Positions 1-12,289 of a stretch of 64,000 nt of DNA are shown here, piece by piece. Made by a program: the position numbers and the translations under genes. The stretch comes from Phaseolus vulgaris (lineage: Eukaryota; Streptophyta; Magnoliopsida; Fabales; Fabaceae): contig NC_023754.2 of NCBI RefSeq assembly GCF_000499845.2, positions 10,980,618 through 11,044,617 on the forward strand, given 5' to 3'. How positions within the stretch are numbered: position 1 is the stretch's first letter; each line of letters begins with the position of its first letter. The notes below the pieces were generated by a model, which searched no databases, was not told the origin of the DNA, and was given only the letters and a program-made list of their open reading frames with translations.

Positions 1-139
1 CTCTCAACATGCTCAAATCTTCTTCATTACTCTTCTTTAGCGTTTCAAACTGTTCTTGCAATTGCATCAACATAGCCATCGACATGGCATTTTGATTATC
101 TCTTTGTTCTCCCGGTTGATCTCCTCTTCTACTCATCAT
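1..139 (-). mobile_element. 5' end of an LTR-retrotransposon gag ORF, cut by the window edge
   Basis: Reading leftward from an ATG at 139 (a second in-frame ATG follows directly) there is an open frame to base 1, about 46 codons. It is charged and glutamine/methionine-rich and starts MMSRRGDQPGEQ. It lies just downstream, in minus orientation, of a tRNA-primer site and an LTR end, which is where gag begins in Ty3/Gypsy elements. Only the N-terminus is present, so the family cannot be fixed; identity as gag rests mainly on position. Confidence 0.6.
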
Positions 140-170
140 TCCTCACTTCTTCAGCTAACTTGTTTCTCGG

Positions 171-187
171 CCCCACGGTGGGCGCCA
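171..187 (-). other. Retrotransposon primer-binding site, tRNA-Lys type
   Basis: The minus strand reads TGGCGCCCACCGTGGGG, complementary to the 3' end of plant tRNA-Lys(CUU) including CCA as I remember it. It sits 3 bases inside the LTR end at 191, the usual spacing. It fixes the orientation of the element whose gag starts at 139. Confidence 0.6.
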
Positions 188-190
188 AAA

Positions 191-700
191 TGTTCTTACG
201 GGGCCTAGAAACGATCAACACTTTCTCATATGGCTTCTTGGTCTTCTGGTATCTCGGTATTGACTTGGGCTCATGGCTACAAGGTTCACTGATTTGAGTT
301 TGGGTTGGTTATTGGATGTGATATGGGCTCTCACTCGTCGGTCTTGGTTGAGTTAAGCTTTCGGCTTCTAGGCCTCAAGTTGACTCTCGGATGGGTGTGT
401 CTACCTGCAAGGTGCTCCGATGATAAAATCATAATCAGTTTGTATGATTATCAGATAAAAATCACTCTACTTATCTCTTAAGTTGATCACCTATTTATAA
501 TATTTTCCTATGAAATTTTAACTTAATTGGACTTTTACTCTTCACACTATGCAATTATTAATCATACTGTATATATTTGGGTCATTTATTGAACTTTATT
601 ACAATATTTTATTATTTTATTATTTATTCATTTAAGTTTTACTTTTCACTATGTTGCCAAACTTTCGTCATTTCGATCATTTGGAATAGAGAGTACAATA
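191..700 (-). mobile_element. LTR (at least its 3' part) of the edge retrotransposon
   Basis: In minus orientation the LTR ends with CA at 192-191 directly before the primer site. A TATA-like box (minus TTATAAATA, 492-500) marks a likely promoter, and the GC-richer 195-430 stretch fits R/U5. The outer, U3-side boundary was not found; the LTR may run well past 700. The right-hand limit given is arbitrary. Confidence 0.5.
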
Positions 701-1699
701 ACATTTGCGTATTTTTCAGAAATTCATCTTGGTGAAATTATTGAATTAAAATCCTCTTGGTGAAATTGATCAATAAATATTAAATTTTTCTCAGTACCTA
801 ATCTGCTAAATGAAAGTTTGATCTCTCGAGCAACTTTTTCTACAATTATTTTTTATTTCTCACTTGTAAGAATTTTGTGAAGCAAAATTAATTAGGTTTT
901 CTCATTTATACTTTGTCTACATTTTTGTTGGAGAGATTTAAATTCATCGAGCAAAATTATACAAAAGTTTACAACTAAATTTTGTACAAAAACAAGCACC
1001 CGAACCATTTTAGAAAGACTAAATAATAAAAACATTCATTCAACTCAATTACAATTTTTTATTTTACAACAATTCATCCCAATAACCCATTTCTTAAACA
1101 AAACTTTCCAATTATACTTAATTCAAACTCTTTTCTGAAATTCCAAAACCAATTCATCATACAACTTTATGCTATCCCAAATCAAACATCTAAATTCTAC
1201 TTAATAATAATAAGATACAATATTTCAAAACTATTTCAAATTCTATCCCATTGTACTACTATATAACAAAATCCATCAACATGCAATTTGCATAAACACA
1301 AATACTATTATTTAGACATTTTTATAGAATTAGAATTTCAATCTAAAATAAGTATCTAAGTCTCCTTCCTAACTCATTTTGCTTAGAAACTTTGAGTCTT
1401 ACAAAGAGTGTTAGAAAAAGATTAAAATTTGAGCTGGTGAATATCAACTCAAATATCCAAAACCTAGATATGCAAACCATTATTAATCAATAAATTAAGC
1501 TCAGGACCATCAAAACTTATTTATCCTAAGAAGATATCCATGCTTTTTAAAATAAGGAGGGAGAAAAAATATTGCTTAGTTCTTCTATTCCAAAATTTTA
1601 CACCAAAATATTTTGAAATCAATCACCCTTAAGGAATCAAGAAGAGATACAAAGGAAGGTCGAAGAATTGGCTAGAATCGAAAAGAAGAAGGAAAAATA
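700..1699. other. AT-rich stretch without a recognisable gene
   Basis: No ORF of note or known motif. It may be the rest of the U3 region of the LTR that starts at 191, but no TG/CA boundary or target duplication could be assigned. Confidence 0.4.
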
Positions 1700-2036
1700 C
1701 GGTAAAAAAATCATTAAATAAAAATTAATTTTAGAAAAAAATAATAATTAGTTATTATATTTACTAAATTAGATACTAAAAAATTATTCATATTTAAAGT
1801 AATTTTTATTATTGATAAAATTTATAAATTAGTTTCTTAATTGGTATCTAATTATAGCAATTAACTATAATTAGATACCAATTAAGAAACTAATTTATAA
1901 TTTTTTTAATAATAAAAACTACTTTAAATATTAATAAAAAAATTTAATCTTTAAAATATTATATAATTTACTTAATATAGTGATTAACTATTTTTATCTT
2001 TAAAATTAATTTTTATTTAATATTTTTCTTAAAAAA
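1700..2036. mobile_element. Foldback MITE, family with CACTA-like ends (copy 1, decayed)
   Basis: Almost the whole stretch is an inverted repeat with its centre near 1865: the left arm word TTAGTTTCTTAATTGGTATC returns as its reverse complement in the right arm. The ends are degraded relatives of those in the better copies at 22066 and 43813 (aaatcattaaataaaaatt at the left, tatttttctt at the right). The flanking 3-mers do not match. There is no coding capacity, so it is a non-autonomous element. Confidence 0.65.
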
Positions 2037-2039
2037 CAT

Positions 2040-3220
2040 GAGTTTGTTTTACCTTAATATTCAATTTAAATTTGAAAATATGCTAGAAGGAACATTTGAT
2101 TTTCAGTCCTCCTACTTTTCACTAAATTTTATACTCTTATTTTACTTTTCATTATATTTTAAAATTATATATATAATAATAATATATATAAAGTAATTTA
2201 TATTTAATAATTTTATTTTACTTTTAATAATATTTAAAACTATTTTTTTATCTAACTATTATTATTAATATTATTTTTTGTCTTAAAATATATAAAGACA
2301 CGACATGTCGTGATATACAATAAATATAATACACATAATACATGATTATACATAAAATAAATCATATTTATGCCCTAATTCCTTACCACCAACCTTATAT
2401 TCGTATTCTTCTCCTATTTTGATTTAAAAATATTATATTTAATAAAAACTGTATAAAAATTACGAAAATTAAAAAAAATGAATTTTTTATTTAAATTTTA
2501 AAAAATATATTATTTAAAATAAGAGAGATGCATATCATTTTATTTAAAATACAAAAGTGATTAATGTCGTTTATTAAAAAAAATCCGACAAATATTTAAA
2601 AGTGAACTTTAAGCCTAATTCAACCTTATAAAACCGTCGTCTTATAAGGTAAGGTTTACACCCACACACTTGTTAGGATAAACTCTAAATAGTCATAGTA
2701 AGAAATGAACTTTAAACTTAACTCAACTTTGTAAAACCGACTTATGAAGTGAGGTTTGCACCCACTTGTATATTATGAAATTTTCTAATTTCGATGTGTT
2801 TATTTAAAAAATTAAAGAGAGATGTGTGTCCTTTTATAAAACAAAAATACAAGTAAATAATGTGTATGTTTGTTTTAAAATTATAGAGCATGTGTCTAAA
2901 GTAAATGTTCTTTCTTCGTTAATAAAAAATCCAATCAAGTTCTTCTATCATATTTAATTTTATAAGCTACCATTATATGTTGGTTATAAATTATATTACA
3001 AGGAAATTAAAATTATCAATATTTGTCTCTTAACAATCTTACTGATAATTAGATGGAGAGTGATCACATTGTTCCATATTAAAAAAGAAAGTACAAACAT
3101 TTTATTAATAATGGAATCAAATTGAAAAATAAATAAGTAATAGAAATGAAAATTAATTAAATCTTTTATTTAATAAAGATGGTGTTATTAAAGTTTCCAT
3201 TTTTAACTTGCTTGGAACTT
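2040..3220. other. AT-rich intergenic DNA
   Basis: No gene seen. It contains short AT dinucleotide runs near 2168-2190 and the two related direct repeats listed separately at 2603-2775. Confidence 0.5.
2603..2775 (-). repeat. Two TRIM-like LTR fragments in direct order
   Basis: Two stretches about 103 bp apart, starting TGAACTTTAA at 2603 and 2706, share the order tgaactttaa..aactcaac..taaaaccg..aaggtttacaccca. I recognise this layout from a short legume LTR repeat whose other end reads TGTTGGAAGTCCCACATCG; that end is missing here. A better-preserved relative is at 6182-6311. The family assignment is from memory and tentative. Confidence 0.4.
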
Positions 3221-3239
3221 TACTTATAGCTGCAGGTTT

Positions 3240-4642
3240 TGGTCTTTGCTCTTGAAAGTCACGGTTCTTAAATCAAAATACGAGTTTAAAATGGTTTATA
3301 GATCCTCATCTCTTTGGCCTGAAATTAAGCAGTTTTATTCTAATATACTTGATTATACTTCTTGGACCAAGGTTCTTTTATTAATTTTTGAAATGATAAA
3401 TGGTGTTCTACTACTCCTTTAGCACATATTGCAGGGTTATCTAATGGTATTATCATTCTAGATACATTTTCTCAGTTTTGGACAAGTTGTGATTCGAATA
3501 TTCCGTTGTCTTTACAACAGATGCCTCATCTTTTTAGTCATATCATGGTTAGGGCGGGTCAGGATGTTCCTAATTGGATTCTAGATGAGTCTGGTCGGTT
3601 CACTCTTAAATCGGCTAGGACTTTTTTCTTGGATCTAGGAGTTCCTTGTGGTTGGGGTAAATTTATTTGGTCTTCAGATATCCCTCCTTCCAAAACTCTT
3701 GTCTGTTGGAAAGTTTTTCATAGGCGGCTTGCTACAAATCAACATATTCAAAATAGAGGTCTCCATATTTGTTCTATGTGTACGCTTTGGGAAAAGCATT
3801 GGGAATCTATTCATCATTTATTTTTTGAATGCCCTAATGCTTTTGTATATTTGGAGTTGGATTCGACAATTTTTTCCTACTTCTCATTTCTCTAATAAGG
3901 ATGATCTTCTTTCTTATATTAAGAGTGATGGTAGTCTTTTGGTTAAATTGATTAAGCTTGTTGTGATAACTTTTTCTATTTGGATGCTATGGCATATGAG
4001 GAATTACGCTCGTTTTCAAGATAAGATTGAGGTTTCTAGGGTTATTTCAGTTATTAAAGATTTAACTTGTCTAGTGGGAAAGTCGTCTAAAGCTTCAATG
4101 AAGAATGATATGATGGATTTCAGTGTGATTAAGTTTTTTGGTATTAATACTCGTACTGGTAAAGTTCTTCGTCCTTTTCTGTTAGATGGGAGTTTCCTTC
4201 ACCAGGCTGGGTTAAAATTAACACTGATGGGGCTGCTAGGGGTTATCCAAGTCTTGTCGCTTGTGGAGGTATTTTCTGTGGGAGTATGGGAGAGTTTATT
4301 GGAGCTTTCTCTGTGTTTCTTGACGTTCAGACTGCTTTGGTTGCTGAATTTTATAGAGTTATATATGCTTTGCATGAAGCTCAAAAGTTGGGACTTACTA
4401 ATGTCTGGCTGGAATGTGACTCTGCCTTGGTTTGTATTACGTTTACTTCTAGGACAAATGTTCCTTGGATGCTTCATAATCGATGGAATACTTGTCTTAA
4501 TTATTGTGGAAAAATCAGGTTTAGGGTTACTCATATTTTTCGTGAAGGGAATGCGTGTGCTGATAAGTTGGCTAATTTAGGATTTATTCATAGAGAATCC
4601 TTTCATTGGTATAATAGGCTTCCATCTAGTCTGTTCTTATAA
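3240..4642 (+). pseudogene. Decayed LINE (non-LTR retrotransposon) 3' end: zf-RVT and RNase H domains
   Basis: Translating across frames gives a plant LINE ORF2 C-terminus. First comes a reverse-transcriptase zinc-binding region (3506-3895) with the CSMC...HHLFFEC pattern. Then, from about 4215, comes an RNase H domain with NTDGAARG, AEFYRVIYAL, LECDSALV and REGNACADKLAN, so the D, E, D and final D positions are all visible. The frame is broken by a TGA near 3390, where Trp is expected, and by frame changes between 3895 and 4286. The endonuclease and reverse-transcriptase core are absent. It is not a host gene. Confidence 0.8.
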
Positions 4643-4649
4643 TTCTTTA

Positions 4650-6180
4650 TTAATATGTATAGTCTACCTATGTATCGTTTTTGTTAACATATGAGTTTTG
4701 GTCTAGTCCCCATATTTTTGTATTTTTTTTTTTTCTTTTTTCATAATAATATTTTTTTCATGTGATGTCAAATGATTGTCGTTACTTAAGGTGTCAGCCT
4801 AGCTGAGATGTCAAGTAGCATAGTGATGCATAACATGAAAACTTTTTATCCATTTTTAATCAGTAATCTCATTAGTTGGATAGAAATAAAGAATAAGAAA
4901 AAGAAAGAAAGGAAAACAAAATAATGGAAATAAAATATATTTTTTTATTCTTATATTGATACAAATTATCAAGTAATGATTAAACCAGTCAAAACTCTTA
5001 AAAAACAAATGCATACATTATACTATTACTATAATAATAAAATTAAATAATATTAATAATAAATAATTTTGTATTAATAATAAATAATATTATTATTGTA
5101 AAATAATGAAATAGTATTTATTTATTGTTTTTAATTAAAAAAAATCTTAAAATTGAATTTCTATTTTATTTCTCTTTCAGTAAGTAATTTATACATTTTT
5201 CATATTTTTTTCAAACAAATATTAGTGTGATTTTCTAGATAGTTATAATAGAAGGCAATAAAATTAGCATATTTTACTATTAAACAATAACATAACATAT
5301 GTTTTAACATCTTGAATTTGGAATAATTTTTATTCTCTAATTTTAAAATTTGATTTTATTAATCTTTAAAATTTGGAGAAAAAAAAAGTTTCACCATCTA
5401 AAGGCAATTTGTCAAAATGTTGACACAGCATAAATACTTCAAAAATAAGAAGAATTGAAAATTGAAACAGGCTAGTTTATATACGATTTGCAAGTTTTAG
5501 TCAAGTAAATGAAATCCTTAATGATATTTAGATTGAAAGTACTAAAAATAAGTTTTTTTTTAAAAAAATTATAAAGACTAAAAGAATCAATTTTTGTAAC
5601 ACAAAAAATAAAGTCATCTTAAAATATTTAAATCTATTTCTTCGTTAACTTTAAAACAAATGTGTCAAATTGATTGTAATTTCACATATTTTTTCTAGTT
5701 GTATAAGGTCTTGCTTAGAGAAACTTTCTCACAATAGGAGAAAAAAATAAAAATAAAAAATTAAATTAAAGTTTTGTATTAAATGAATTTATGTATAAGT
5801 TAATTTGTATAAGTCTCTGTATAATTTTTAAATTTATATTTTTAATTTATATATATATATATATATATATGCTAATTTTAGCTTATAAAAATAATTTTAT
5901 TTTAAAGTTCTTGTACAAACTAAATAGTATGTGTTCTCATATATATATATATGACTACTAAGCATACCACAGTGATTGATGCTTTATTGGTGGTAAAAAA
6001 GCTAGGATACCCTTTAGCAACTCTTATTTGATATTAGGTAAAAGTTATTAAGACTTTATACTTAATTAATTTGAAAATAAATTTTGTCTTTAAAATCGAA
6101 TGGTTAAGATGAGGTTCGCACATATTAGGTGGCAGGAAGTGACACGAGATCCAAGAAACTTCATTAGAATAAGTTATGAA
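4650..6180. other. AT-rich intergenic DNA
   Basis: No gene or element recognised apart from microsatellites. There is a T-rich run near 4722-4740, AT dinucleotide runs at 5849-5870 and 5938-5952, and alternating TAATAATAA sequence around 5030-5100. Confidence 0.5.
5849..5870. repeat. (AT)n microsatellite
   Basis: About eleven uninterrupted AT units, with a second shorter run at 5938-5952. Confidence 0.9.
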
Positions 6181-6181
6181 T

Positions 6182-6311
6182 GATTCTGATACTATTTTAC
6201 GAAAATAAAGTTTAAGTCTATTTCAACCTCAAAAAATCTAGAATGTGAAATTTATACTAATTTATATACTATAATTTGATTATATTTCTAAGCGATGTGA
6301 GATTTCCAACA
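6182..6311 (-). mobile_element. TRIM-like LTR with degenerate primer-binding site
   Basis: On the plus strand GATTCTGATACTA (6182-6194) is a slightly mutated reverse complement of the initiator-tRNA-Met primer site TGGTATCAGAGC. It is followed by about 115 bp ending GAGATTTCCAACA, so the minus strand begins TGTTGGAAATCTCACATCG, which I recognise as the start of a very short legume LTR. No coding sequence and no second LTR could be delimited, so it is at best a remnant of a terminal-repeat miniature retrotransposon. Confidence 0.45.
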
Positions 6312-6543
6312 ACAATAAATATTAAGTTTATCAAATACTAGTAAGTCGAATACATAGAAAAAGAAAGTGGTAAAATGCATTGGGAAGAAAAAGGGTAAAA
6401 CCATCATTTCAATTATAGAAATATTGAAGAAATTATTCTTTGAAGATTCACAAGTCACATTTAAAGTAGAAGTCATGAAGAACTTACAACTTTTTAGTAG
6501 ACACGTGTTTCCTTAAATGACAACAAGTGTAATTTCAACAAAC

Positions 6544-6616
6544 TTTTTTTTTAAGCAATAAATAAATTAAATAATTGAGACACTTTAGGGGTGTCTCAAC
6601 CCTTTTACATTAAAAA
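6544..6616 (-). mobile_element. Tiny retroposon with 13-bp target duplication
   Basis: A perfect 13-bp direct repeat AATTTCAACAAAC occurs at 6531-6543 and 6617-6629. The 73 bp between starts with a T run on the plus strand, i.e. a poly(A) tail on the minus strand. It contains a perfect 9-bp hairpin TTGAGACAC/GTGTCTCAA with a 7-nt loop. A long target duplication plus a tail at one end is the signature of LINE-mediated retroposition (SINE or 5'-truncated transcript). The family is not recognised. Confidence 0.6.
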
Positions 6617-6629
6617 AATTTCAACAAAC

Positions 6630-7389
6630 GTAAGACTACTAAAATCATAATAATTAACGAAAGTAACATGTTATTATCCTTGTTCACTAAATCACCTTGG
6701 TGATTTATGTTTTCTTATTTACATGTTTCTTGCATTATTTATGTTGCCATATTATTTTTTCTTTACTACTTCTTTATTAATTATTGAATTTTGAGTCTTT
6801 TTGTATAACTTACTTGCGAAAACTATTTTAGTTTCAACATTACACTTTAGTTTTGAGTACTTCTTTTTAAAGATTCATTTATACAAAGGAAAACTTATGA
6901 AATCGTCAAATAGGTATATTATCTTAATTAATATATATATATATATATATTTATATATTTATAGTTTAAACTATTCAATTCTTAATTTATATACATAAGT
7001 CTAAATAGTAAAACAAAACGCAAACATAAATTAAAATAATCTAATGTACCAACTCATTATTGTAGAGTTTTTCTACTTACCATATCATTTAGTTTTATGT
7101 GAAAACATGATCATCAGAGTCAAATTACAACACAGAAAACAAAAAAAGGCTAGTCTAATAATTCAATTTTTCATTATGTAACTATAATAACCAAATTATT
7201 TATCAGTTCACACAATTTCTATTCATTTATAACATCTACATTAAACACATGTTTATCCACACATACTAATGTCTATTCATCTCATGCCAAAACTTACAAG
7301 GACACTTACTACATCCCATGAGCATCACATCAAATTCATCACATAACAACTTCACGACTTTTAAGGACAAATAAATACATTGAATTTTG
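6630..7389. other. AT-rich intergenic DNA left of the Gypsy remnant
   Basis: No ORF of interest. It holds a short (AT)n run at about 6930-6950. The 7160-7380 part might be sequence of the truncated Gypsy element, but no domain or LTR end can be read. Confidence 0.4.
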
Positions 7390-7399
7390 ATTTTAGAGA

Positions 7400-9300
7400 T
7401 TTTTTACCAGTCACTTTAATCATAAGCGACGACATTTGTATCTTTTTACGAATGAACGCATCTGCAACAACATTTGCCTTCTCAGGATGGTATATTAGCT
7501 GGAAATCATAGTCCTTTAAAAATTCAATCCCCCTCCTCTACCTCATATTAAGTTCCTTCTGATGAAACAAATACCTCAAGCTTTTATGATCACTGAACAC
7601 ATCAAAACTAACTCCATAAAGAAAATGTCTCCATATTTTTAAAGCAAAGACAACTGTTGCCAATTCTAGATCATGAGTTGGATAGTTTCTTTCATACACC
7701 TTTAACTGACGAGAAGCATAAGCAACAACTTTCTTATTCTGCACTAGAACACAACACAATCCCTGATAGGAAGCATTGCAGAAAACTTCAAAAGACTGAT
7801 TGGTATTAGGGATTGTCAATACAGGAGCATTAGTCAACCTTCATTTCAACTCTTCAAAGCTTTTCTCACATTGTTCAGTCCATGCAAAAGGATGATCCTT
7901 TCTAGTCAATTGGGTCAAAGGAGCCACTATTTTAGAAAAACCTTCTATAAATCTCCTGTAATATCCTGTTAACCCGACAAAGCTTTTAATTTCTGTAACT
8001 ATTTTAGGACGCTCCCACTGAAGTACAACCTCCACTTTAGAAGGATCTACTGATATTCTGTGTGCAGAGATGACATGTCCTAAAAATTGTATTTCTGAAA
8101 TCCAGAAGTCACATTTTGAAAGTTTAGCATATAACTGTTTTTCTCTCAAAATGTCCAGGACGGTTCTAAGATGTTCTGCATGTTCTTCCCTTGTACGAGA
8201 ATAGATCAAGATATCATCTATGAACACTACCACAAACTTATCAAGAAAAGGTCTGAATATCCGATTCATATAATCCATGAAAATAGATGGAGCATTAGTC
8301 ACCCCAAATGGCATAACCAGAAATTCATAGTGACCATACCTTGATCTAAAAGCAGTCTTCTGAATATCTTCCGCTTTCACTGAAATTTGGTGATAACCTG
8401 AGCGCAGATCTATCTTAGAAAAGACAACTGCCCCATGCAACTGATCCATCAAGTCATCATTCTAGGAAGAGGATATTTATTCTTTATTGTCAACTTGTTT
8501 AATTGTCTGTAATCTATGCATAGACGTGACGAACCATCTTTCTTCTTCACTAATAGCACTGGAGCTCCTCATGGAGAAATACTAGGTCGAATGAATTGCT
8601 TTTCCAATAAGTCTTCTAGTTGTTTCTTCAATTCAGCTAACTCCACTGGTGCCATCCGATATGGAGAAATTGACACAGGGCCTGCTCCGGGAATCAAGTC
8701 TATTGCAAACTCTATCTCTCTTTTAGGTGGAAGTCCAGGAATCTCATCAAGAAATACATCCATAAACTCCTAAACTACAGACATATCTTTTTGTACTTTA
8801 TCAATAACTATAGAACAAGCCAAGAGCATAAAACATTCTGCACCTTCTCGTTTCTCTCTCTCAAACTTATGAGCTGAGATAACCTGCATTCCTTCTAATT
8901 TAGGAAAAATTAACTTCTTCCGACCATAATCTATAAGGATATGATTAGCAGACAACCAATCCATTCCCAATATAACCTCTAAATCTTTTAGAGGTATACA
9001 AATCATGTTGATCTTGTATCTCTGCCCATCTATAATTACTGGACACTCAGCACACATGGAAGAAGTTACTATAATACCTTATGTTGGTGTAGATACCACC
9101 AACTCAAATTCTAATTTTTGGACTGGCAACTTAAGTTTCTTAGCACAATCAAAAGATATAAAAGAATGGGTTGCCCCAGAATCAAACAATACAGATAACT
9201 GTGTTCCAAGGATAAAACAAATACCTCTAACAAGGCTATCAGACTGTGAAGCTTCAACTCCACTAATAGCAAAAACTCTGCCAGCAACTTCGGTTTTTGA
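7400..9300 (-). pseudogene. Gypsy pol remnant: protease, reverse transcriptase, RNase H
   Basis: From high to low coordinates: a protease with FDSGATHSFI (near 9180) and the distal motif VILGMDWL; then RT from about 8763, with the fingers region [18 protein letters not shown] and the catalytic [12 protein letters not shown] box near 8220; then RNase H at 7837-7538. In RNase H the first catalytic Asp of the usual CDAS motif reads CNAS. Stops interrupt after the protease, at a position before the RT, near 8455 and between RT and RNase H (about 7840). The reading trails off past a VVADAF motif near 7440, and integrase is absent. Confidence 0.85.
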
Positions 9301-10310
9301 TTACTATTTTGTTGTACTTGCTGCACTCCGCCAGAATTTGGAGCTCCCAATTGGACACGACAGTCTTTTGTTGCATGACCATACCTGTGACATCTATCAC
9401 ATGTCACATTTGACACTGGATGAGGGCAAAATCTAACAACATGTGGCCCACCGCATCGAAAACATCTGAAACTAGGTGGTGATTGAGAACTGAGTCTTCC
9501 ATTGCTATAAGATTGAGGTTTGAAATAAGGTTTCTTTCTATCTTAATATTTAGGCATGCTTTTAGAAGGTCCTCCCACTTGAGGCTTAGCAAGTCTGCTA
9601 CTACTTTTCAAACTCTCCACTACTTTTGCTTTCTCCACTAGAGCAAGGAAATCTCTAATGGACATAGGAATCACCACTTCTTTAAGTTCTTGCTTCAACC
9701 CAAACTCAAATTTTCTACATCTCCAAGCTTCAGTCATGGTCTGGGTGTAGAATCTAGCTAGGTGTTTGAACCTAGTAGCATACTCAGTGACTGAAAGATT
9801 TCCTTGTTCCAGCTGCATGAATTCGATTTCTTTTGCATACGTGACACTATCAGGAAAATATTCCTCCAGGAATCTTACTTTGAAGTTCTCCCAAGTGGCA
9901 TCTTCTCCTTTGTCTTCCATCATTTGCTTCATGCCTATCCACCAGAATTCAGCTTCTTCAGTTAGTACATAAATGGCATAGGATAACTTTCTCTCTTCAG
10001 GACATTGAGTAGCTTCAAAGATTCTTTCTATGTCTCTCACCCACTAGTCTGCTCCATCTGGATTTACCTTGCCATTAAATTTGGGTGGATGGTGTCTCAG
10101 AAAATCCTTTAGACTAAAAGTATGGGGTTGTTGATGAAGCTGAGATGCTTCTGCTGCTAATCTAGTTGTTTCTAATTGATGAAGGGCGGCCTGATGCTGT
10201 TGTGCCATAGTAGCACTCTGTTGTTGCAAGGCTGTTGCCATCATCTCTATTGCCCGAGCTAAGTTGGGCATATCTACTGGTGGAGGAGGAGTAGGTGGTC
10301 TACGTGCCAT
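9300..10310 (-). pseudogene. Gypsy gag remnant with CCHC zinc knuckle
   Basis: Starts at ATG 10310 with a proline-rich MARRPPTPPPPVDMP leader, then a glutamine-rich helix and the capsid-like retrotransposon gag domain (10040-9543, with WWIGMK and FKVRFLEEYFP). A Cys-rich tail follows: CFRCGGPHVVRFC and CDRCHRYGHATKDC, the second a complete CX2CX4HX4C knuckle. It is broken by TAG at about 10042 (a Trp is expected) and TAA at about 9545, and by a frame change near 9290 before the protease. Confidence 0.85.
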
Positions 10311-10716
10311 CTACTAAGCACATAAAGAATTGGGTTAGAAATTACTAAAATTTCCAACTACATCTTTAAGACAAATTAACTTCAAAGAAATAATCATACG
10401 AAACAGGTAAAAATCAATCAAAACTTATCTCTAAAATGTACTCTAGCTACTTAGAATTAAGATAGAAAACAATCTCGATCTAGTCATGAGTGTCACCCTC
10501 ACCACTCTATGAAGATTCTTTTCATTCTTAATACTTTCATCTTTATTCATAACAATTAACTTGACTCGAACACAAACAAGATTTCAAGAAAAACAACTTT
10601 GTCAAACATCTTATTAGAAACTTTTAACTAAGTCTTGAGGCTAGAATTAAACAAAAATCTACACGCAAGAGAAACAAAATAAACCCACTACCCTCAGGTT
10701 ATCCTAAGGATGAACC

Positions 10717-10728
10717 GCTCTGATACCA
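10717..10728 (-). other. Primer-binding site, initiator tRNA-Met
   Basis: The minus strand reads TGGTATCAGAGC, the perfect standard iMet primer site of plant LTR retrotransposons. It lies 5 bases from the LTR end at 10734. Confidence 0.85.
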
Positions 10729-10733
10729 TTAAA

Positions 10734-12143
10734 TGTAACACCCCATAATTTACATATAACTATTACAATACTGGTTCTACATATTTCTATACAAGCTTAC
10801 AGTTTTTCAAAACATTCCTAATACGTGATTAGGACATATAGAAATACAAATATTTACAATATAAGTTTCAAAATCAACGCCTTAAAACTCTTATGATCCT
10901 CTGACACCTGTAAGATCATCTGCTCGTGTATGTAGTACAGTCATCACAGTTCAAACACAACAAGAAAAGCAAGGGTAAGCTAGTGAAAATAGAATTTTAT
11001 AATATACACAATTAAATCAAAAGAGAAAACCAAGTTACATGATCAATTTCTCAAATTATACAATCTTCTTCAAATCCCAACATTCAAAACAATCACATAG
11101 ATCTCACATGGATCTACACATCCAAGATATTCAACAAACAACGCCTTCCGGAAGACCCGTATTAAGTAAGTCCTACCAGAGACTAACACCTGATCCAAAG
11201 ATTACCAGCGAATCCAACAGAAAGGATCAGAGTAAGTTCAATACAACCCAAGCCGTGCATCTCATATGTCACGGTGTGCATGAACTCCCCCATCAGCTTC
11301 TCACCACCTGATATCTTAGTCTATGTGACTTAGATCATCAGTGAAGCTCAGAGATCTCTGTTACCACATAGGCATCAATACTTAATACACATCAAACATC
11401 AGTCCATACATTATCCCAAATGTATGAATTCAATTCCACACCATTTCATCATACAATATCATTCAAAAATTGATCCACAATATTCAAAAGTCTATTTGAC
11501 ATGAAAAAAATAACACTTTAATATTAAATCATCAAAATATAATATTTTTACAAATTTAAATAATATACAAACAAACAACCCAATATATAAACACACAACA
11601 TTCCTGCAAGAGAAATTGAATATTGGGACCACGTCCCTTCCGCATTCAGATCTTCTATCCTAGGGTGCTATTAAAAATTAAATTTAGCTTCCCTTACCTC
11701 AATTGCTTGCTTTCCAAGCAACTTTTAGAATTTTATTCCCCACCGTTTGGATAAGCTTCAAGATTTACGGGCCTAATGCAAATTATCCAAACAGAACAAA
11801 ATTTCAGTATATAATAGAATAAGTTGAGAGGAATAAACTTCTCAACTGACCCCACCAAGATTGATGACTAAATCCTAAGGAAAAACAGAGAAAAAAGGAT
11901 ATTTAGAGTAAAAATGAACTTACTTTGTTTGAAAATTTGATCGGGTAGAAATGTTCCTTAACTCCTCTGCTACAGCGTGGTATGATCAGATTCTAAAATA
12001 GATGAGGTATGAAGTGAGAAATTAAGAGAGAAGGGAGAGGAGAGAAGTTGGTAGAGAGAGAAAGTGATTTGGAAGAATGAAGAAGAAAGTGATAGTGTGG
12101 GCACACTGTTTCTGCTTTTTTTTTTTAAAAAAGTGTCGTTACA
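10734..12143 (-). mobile_element. 1.41-kb LTR of the minus-strand Gypsy element
   Basis: The plus strand begins TGTAACACCCC at 10734 and ends GTGTCGTTACA at 12143, giving 6-bp terminal inverted repeats TGTAAC/GTTACA and proper TG...CA ends. The inner boundary is confirmed by the adjacent primer site. No coding content. Confidence 0.75.
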
Positions 12144-12289
12144 CCAACTATACAACCATAATTATTCAACATTTCCAAATAACTTTCACAATAACAAACC
12201 ACAATTAAAATTTTATAACTTTCATGTTCATATATTTCTACATTTCCAAAATACAACATTTGATATCAATATACTATACTTGCGTTATT

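Larger units (their letters stand above)
7390..12143 (-). mobile_element. Truncated Ty3/Gypsy LTR retrotransposon (minus strand)
   Basis: Read on the minus strand the order is: LTR (12143-10734), initiator-Met primer site (10728-10717), gag with CCHC knuckle, aspartic protease, reverse transcriptase and RNase H, ending near 7390. Protease before RT, with RNase H following directly, fits Ty3/Gypsy; the TGGTATCAGAGC primer site and LTR ends TGTAAC...GTTACA fit plant chromovirus (Tekay/Del-like) elements. Integrase, polypurine tract and the other LTR are missing, so no target duplication can be scored. Several stops and a frameshift make it inactive. Confidence 0.85.

Noticed and set aside
11039..11311. 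90-codon open frame
   Set aside because: It lies inside the 1.4-kb LTR of the minus-strand Gypsy element and has no domain.
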